Shown: positions 9,001 through 11,172 of the stretch, one piece after another | Layout: each line of letters begins with the position of its first letter | Position numbering within the stretch: position 1 is the first letter of the stretch | NCBI GenBank assembly: GCA_012960835.1 | Contig: DUAL01000253.1 | Span: 1,447-12,618 of the forward strand | Length of the DNA: 11,172 bases | Direction of reading: 5' to 3' | Source: Flavobacteriales bacterium | Lineage (GTDB): Bacteria; Bacteroidota; Bacteroidia; Flavobacteriales; BACL11 | Notes under the pieces: model-generated | The model's database searches: none | The model's input: only the letters and a program-made list of their open reading frames with translations | What the model was told of the DNA's origin: nothing | Translations under genes and position numbers: made by a program

Positions 9001-9197
9001 TGGGTAACTTCATTGGCATCTGGATCGTTGGTATAATCTTCTAGATCTTCTACAAGTGCATCTTCGCTCATAATTGGAAATAACAAACCAGTAAAAAACC
9101 TCTCTAAAGGTTGTTTTCCCAGTAAAGTATCATTTTCCAACTTAAAGCCTGTAAGTTGCTTCTCAACATAAGTTGTAAATTCTCTTCTTTCTTCCAT
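6003..9197 (-). CDS. drmA: DrmA-like SF2 helicase (DISARM-type)
   Basis: A 1064-aa superfamily 2 helicase of the DrmA type. It opens with a short motif shared by many defence helicases (RREFTTYVEKQL, near residue 4, then LERFFTGLLFPI). A long N-terminal region follows, with a predicted coiled-coil/helical stretch before the motor. Motor motifs: Walker A FPTGGGKTEAY (409-419), a zinc ribbon with CPWC (517-520) and C540/C545, Walker B QDELH (605-609), STAT (642-645), motif V ATNMVATGLDV (about 843-853) and motif VI QASSRVGRG (875-883). The tail carries the family signature SHYENFRSYHEGFYRFVEPS, then TPFTYQARRRALHSA. ATP-dependent DNA translocation is expected, partnered with DrmB downstream. 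I chose the ATG at 9197; an in-frame TTG at 9200 sits 7 bases from the GAGG (the ATG is 10 away) and would add one residue. It is a full-length gene with no disruption. Confidence 0.9.
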   Translation of the reverse strand: MEERREFTTYVEKQLTGFKLENDTLLGKQPLERFFTGLLFPIMSEDALVEDLEDYTNDPDANEVTQIQSIGKTQRYMPPSSVGFSFFISGNDIKLRVYHKASSFKKNKDTGRKIQSWKKTLLADDGKEIELRPNSKKRHIVLSNKAEIDVLWRPYNDGYIVTLTLSNQQRIFDSNIDGKEFIKQRNEKTLFEVEFKCIVELGEVADYPATEKSLLDTEEREIQLRYQELKACAVGHGVAANWQNNLQGDMEIWADFMPKVEVPQVTADTGGGDNKVLEFYFLQHDDSFDKLENFVHHYEQWIKLQEEKSSNESDLEIAKNIIKNLDAAKQRMQQGVKLLKENNNAKTAFMAMNKAMLMQWQQGDKNKGSVKEKSSYRWRPFQLAFILMTLKSSIDENDEYRDTLDLIWFPTGGGKTEAYLGLMAFLFIYRRLKAPASGSGTVAIMRYTLRLLTAQQFVRANKVIFALDLIRQENKHFGSEPFSSGLWVGRTTSPNRFKDALEYIEDNKLEKFVINSCPWCDTKFKRQNYRATDDGFNFYCTNNDCDFGKIPSKPLPCNVVDEALYANPPSLLIATVDKFARLCWESRANSFFGGKCNKPPELIIQDELHLISDALGSIVGLYEAGIETALIARGVRVKYIASTATIKNAKQQVKSLFAKETKIFPPSGLRYDDSYFAKTIPLNEKPGRMYVGYLAPLPSRENSLSPLAATLLSAPTQLFKDKEELIDNWWTQIIYHGSLKGLGNSSTLYQSSISSRLSSITLENIIRAVDSISPNFCHDENIKTIDDFQKITNPEIKQIVDKYLPVRELNLKELSSKRSAEENAQIFNALALEKFENESIDVALATNMVATGLDVQRLALMVINGQPLTTAEYIQASSRVGRGKTPGIVFVNYYKTQARSLSHYENFRSYHEGFYRFVEPSSLTPFTYQARRRALHSAIVVAIRHSGIGLLDNNNAGDFDKNNDKVKKVIKELKIRCKNAIDNSDTQKQTVMHIDGLLNEWQAEKEYCDKNRVKMVFYETDRGSQNLICNFDQKNGRWQTLQSMRNVEKSALVKLIPGLKRNEE

Positions 9198-9206
9198 CAA
9201 TTGAAT

Positions 9207-9214
9207 ACCTCTTT
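9207..9214 (-). promoter_or_regulatory. Ribosome binding site of drmA
   Basis: AAAGAGGT on the minus strand. From the end of GAGG it is 7 bases to the TTG at 9200 and 10 bases to the ATG at 9197, so spacing alone slightly favours TTG while codon preference favours ATG. It lies just beyond the TGA that ends the possible tail of the upstream NERD protein. Confidence 0.6.
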
Positions 9215-9218
9215 AGGA

Positions 9219-9304
9219 TCAAATACTAATTAATTGACCTTTGATATAATTCACCAATTCTTTTCTTTGCTGCAAATACTTCATAAAAGATTTATCTTTT
9301 TTTT
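9219..9304 (-). other. A8 run and +1-frame tail: probable frameshifted end of the NERD/IF2_N gene
   Basis: The minus strand has eight consecutive A's at 9304-9297, two codons before the TAA of the NERD gene. With one A fewer (or a +1 slip), the TAA is bypassed. The frame then runs on for 27 residues to a TGA at 9221-9219, reading D-K-S-F then MKYLQQRKELVNYIKGQLIS and a final I. The tail is amphipathic and helix-like, and it fills almost the whole 94-bp gap, leaving 21 bases before the drmA ATG. Read alone, 9219-9284 is a 21-residue ORF (ATG to TGA) with no good Shine-Dalgarno site. Possible explanations are a real frameshift mutation, a homopolymer sequencing error, transcriptional slippage, or a small separate ORF. 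I favour one of the first three. Confidence 0.45.
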
Positions 9305-10785
9305 ATCCATGGATAGTCTGCAATACTTGCACTTATTTGTATGCCATACATAGGCTCACCACCAATATGGTGTGACCAGTTGTATCCAGGAGATTCTTTT
9401 CCGTAACTTATTCCAGGCATATTATCTATCCCAATTCCATAATCGGTTGTTACTAACTGCATTTCACCACCCCAAACCTTAGAAGGATTGAGGCTCATTC
9501 CAGAAACAATATCTACTGATAAGATGCGATATCTATCATCTAAAGAAGTTAAGACACCTTTTGTCTCTTTAGCAATTACTTCAATATCTGAAAACCATTT
9601 ATCAGATTCCCATTTTCCTTTTTCCGTATTAAGCGTTGTCTTATAACGAACCTGCTGACCAGGATTGATAGATTTAAGCTTACTAAGAACACCTGGGTAA
9701 TCTCTATAGAACTTACTTTTATGCATTAGTAATTCATCCGGCATACCGGATAACTTGATCTTTAAGTATGTAGCACCTTCATTATCATAGCCTTCAAATT
9801 CTTTAATTTCTGACCATTGCTTTTTGACTGTCGCCCTAGCGTATTCAATCATCCGATCTTTTTCAGTCTTTGGCACCTGATCATCTTCAGAAGAATTAAT
9901 ATTATCAAGTGATTCAATGCCTATATTTGGATTTTCTTTCACAAAATTAGCCTTATTCTTTTTCTGTATTACAGGCTTTTTTCCATTGATATAGCTAGTA
10001 TATGCTTGTCTTTCTTCTTCTGTAATTTCAGAACTAATCCCTTGCTTGTTGATACCTATTTCAAGCAGCACCCCCAAAATATCATCCGGATCTTTTTTGA
10101 CCAATTTTGAAAAAGTTTTGACTGTATAACTTTCGTTGCCAACTGATTTAATTCTATGTGGATTCTTATTCACTTTTGGCCTTCCATCTGGAAAATATTC
10201 GGGCAAAGAAAAATAGTTAATTAACTTTTCAAAATCTCTACTATTTAAATTAATAGCATTCGATCTTATTTGGTTTACTTTTCTGTGCACTTTTTCAGTC
10301 ATATTAAAAATATGAAACCAAGGAGTTTCATGTTTTAGAACTTCAGGCTGATCAATAACTTCAACATGCTGCTGAAACATTACTATTCCATTAATACGAT
10401 CTAGTGCGCTTTTATTAAATTTCTTTATTCCAGATTTAGAAAGATAGACTTTTAAAGCATCTCTTTGCTTTTTTATTTGTTGATATGGATTTTTTCTCCC
10501 CTTATTAACAACTGCTTTACTGTTACCACGTTTAATTACCCACTCATTATTTTCAGAAACTTTTAACTCCCCTCCATAATTTTTCAACTCTAGAATAATT
10601 ACCGCCCCTTCTGTAACCGCTAAGGCATCAATATCTCTACCGTTTGCAAGAACATTGCCAAATAAAAGTATTACTTCGTCCCTATCATCCCATATACCTT
10701 TTAATAGGTCGTAAAGCTCATCAAATGCTTCATTCTCATTTGTATGGTCAGAACCTTTTTCATTCCTAAATGCCTTGAACCCCAT
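9292..10785 (-). CDS. NERD nuclease-like protein with IF2_N-like module
   Basis: A 497-aa protein. Residues about 12-130 are a classic NERD domain: N-terminal acidic helix (E17-E19), GRDIDALAV (49-57) with D51/D53, LELKNYGG (65-72) with the E66/K68 pair, then NPYQQIKKQRDAL (99-111). These residues match the PD-(D/E)XK-like active-site layout, so nuclease activity is plausible. Residues about 219-270 (SYTVKTFSKLVKK, then ILGVLLEIGI and EITEEERQAY) strongly resemble the small helical IF2_N domain found at the N-terminus of translation factor IF2. Residues 310-405 look beta-rich; the region 405-497 is unrecognised. The ATG at 10785 has no clear Shine-Dalgarno site, but the NERD domain starts right after it, so little could be missing. 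The C-terminus is probably altered by an A8 run (9297-9304). The gene precedes drmA in the same direction and likely belongs to the same locus. Confidence 0.88.
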   Translation of the reverse strand: MGFKAFRNEKGSDHTNENEAFDELYDLLKGIWDDRDEVILLFGNVLANGRDIDALAVTEGAVIILELKNYGGELKVSENNEWVIKRGNSKAVVNKGRKNPYQQIKKQRDALKVYLSKSGIKKFNKSALDRINGIVMFQQHVEVIDQPEVLKHETPWFHIFNMTEKVHRKVNQIRSNAINLNSRDFEKLINYFSLPEYFPDGRPKVNKNPHRIKSVGNESYTVKTFSKLVKKDPDDILGVLLEIGINKQGISSEITEEERQAYTSYINGKKPVIQKKNKANFVKENPNIGIESLDNINSSEDDQVPKTEKDRMIEYARATVKKQWSEIKEFEGYDNEGATYLKIKLSGMPDELLMHKSKFYRDYPGVLSKLKSINPGQQVRYKTTLNTEKGKWESDKWFSDIEVIAKETKGVLTSLDDRYRILSVDIVSGMSLNPSKVWGGEMQLVTTDYGIGIDNMPGISYGKESPGYNWSHHIGGEPMYGIQISASIADYPWIKKR

Positions 10786-10827
10786 AATTATTTATATTTA
10801 GCTTTAAAATTTTATTTATAGAGGTTC

Positions 10828-10856
10828 ATTATGTATCATATTTTTAGTTTATGCAA
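10828..10856 (-). promoter_or_regulatory. Weak candidate sigma70-type promoter before the NERD/IF2_N gene
   Basis: On the minus strand TTGCAT (10856-10851) is followed after 17 bases by CATAAT (10833-10828), one mismatch from TATAAT. The -35 match is poor. The region is very AT-rich, so such matches arise by chance. If real, it would start transcription near 10821 and drive the NERD gene and perhaps the whole operon. The surrounding 63-bp gap (10786-10848) shows no hairpin terminator for the upstream gene, so read-through from upstream is equally possible. Confidence 0.3.
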
Positions 10857-11172
10857 CTAACTGCTTAAGCTTTTCAAGAATCCTAACCATCGCATAAGTA
10901 TCAAGTTTGCAATATTCTAGTAATGCAGTTTTGGTCTTGATGATCTCATCTATGTCAGTTGCCTCACCTAACTGAACAAACATCCTCATGGCATCATCAC
11001 CATTGTGCACTCCATCTAAATCATTGTAGGCATCTTTCATTTCAGGCACAATAGTAGGCAATACAACTTTCAGACTATAACGTCCCTTCATTTCCGGCAT
11101 CCAGTAATCCCCCTTTTGAAAAGGCGTTGCTAAATCAATAAAGTTATCGTGGATGTTCATTAAATGATCTGC
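10849..11172 (-). CDS. DUF2779-type RNase H-fold nuclease-like protein, C-terminal part (partial)
   Basis: The reading frame is open to the window edge, so only the last 107 codons are present. The ATG at 11160 is internal; the residues before it (ADHL) continue the protein. The visible part matches the end of DUF2779 proteins: FIDLATPF, then MKGRYSLKVVLPTIVPEM (a 'G-x-Y-S-x-K-x-V-L-P' core), a short loop with NGDDAMRMF, and LLEYCKLDTYAMVRIL. The YCKLD segment fits the Tyr-x3-Asp motif of DEDDy-type 3'-5' exonucleases, in line with an RNase H-like fold for this family. The rest of the active site lies outside the window. It ends 63 bp before the NERD/IF2_N gene, on the same strand. Whether it is part of the defence locus or a neighbour cannot be decided here. 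Confidence 0.75.
   Translation of the reverse strand, partial: ADHLMNIHDNFIDLATPFQKGDYWMPEMKGRYSLKVVLPTIVPEMKDAYNDLDGVHNGDDAMRMFVQLGEATDIDEIIKTKTALLEYCKLDTYAMVRILEKLKQLVA

Noticed and set aside
9229..9262. TATAAT-like element with a nearby TTGACC on the plus strand before drmA
   Set aside because: The two boxes are only a few bases apart and no plus-strand gene follows; AT-rich chance match.
9219..9284. 21-residue ORF as a relic copy of the DrmA N-terminus (RKELVNYIKGQL against RREFTTYVEKQL)
   Set aside because: The resemblance is short, about five identities over 17 residues. The frameshifted tail of the NERD protein explains the same bases better, although both could be true.
9285..9300. 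Inverted repeat AAAAGAT / ATCTTTT with a two-base centre, beside a T8 on the plus strand, resembling a terminator
   Set aside because: The stem has a single G-C pair and almost no loop, and the T-run follows it only on the plus strand, where no gene ends.

Overview
The window is a low-G+C (roughly one third G+C by eye) bacterial segment, and every confident gene is on the minus strand. Shine-Dalgarno-like AGGAG/GAGG sites and tightly overlapping genes indicate a bacterium. The base composition would suit an AT-rich proteobacterium, but no gene here fixes the taxon. There are no tRNA, rRNA, transposase or CRISPR signals.

Layout in the direction of transcription (high to low coordinates): the 3' part of a DUF2779-type, RNase H-fold nuclease-like gene (10849-11172, cut by the window edge); a NERD-domain nuclease-like protein carrying an IF2_N-like module (9292-10785), whose end looks frameshifted at an A8 run, with a possible +1-frame tail down to 9219; a DrmA-like SF2 helicase (6003-9197); a DrmB-like DUF1998 zinc protein (4178-6013); a compact UvrD-like SF1 ATPase (3055-4185); an unrecognised 479-aa protein (1616-3055); and a NERD nuclease fused to a UvrD-like SF1 helicase (51-1616). 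A convergent gene may end at the left edge (1-54).

The five genes from 9197 to 51 overlap one another by 11, 8, 1 and 1 bases and so form one translationally coupled unit. The drmA-drmB pair is the hallmark of DISARM and related anti-phage defence loci. The usual companions are not in this window: drmC (phospholipase D family), a DNA methyltransferase, and drmD or drmE. In their place are two SF1 helicase-like ATPases, two NERD nuclease domains and an unknown protein. The most economical reading is a DISARM-related, multi-helicase, nuclease-bearing defence operon. DrmA/DrmB would act as the DNA-engaging core, the SF1 ATPases would remodel DNA, and the NERD domains would be candidate effectors. 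The defence role is inferred from families and gene order; it is not shown by the sequence. Intergenic DNA is minimal: 94 bp before drmA, most of it possibly coding, and 63 bp before the NERD/IF2_N gene, which holds a weak promoter candidate.
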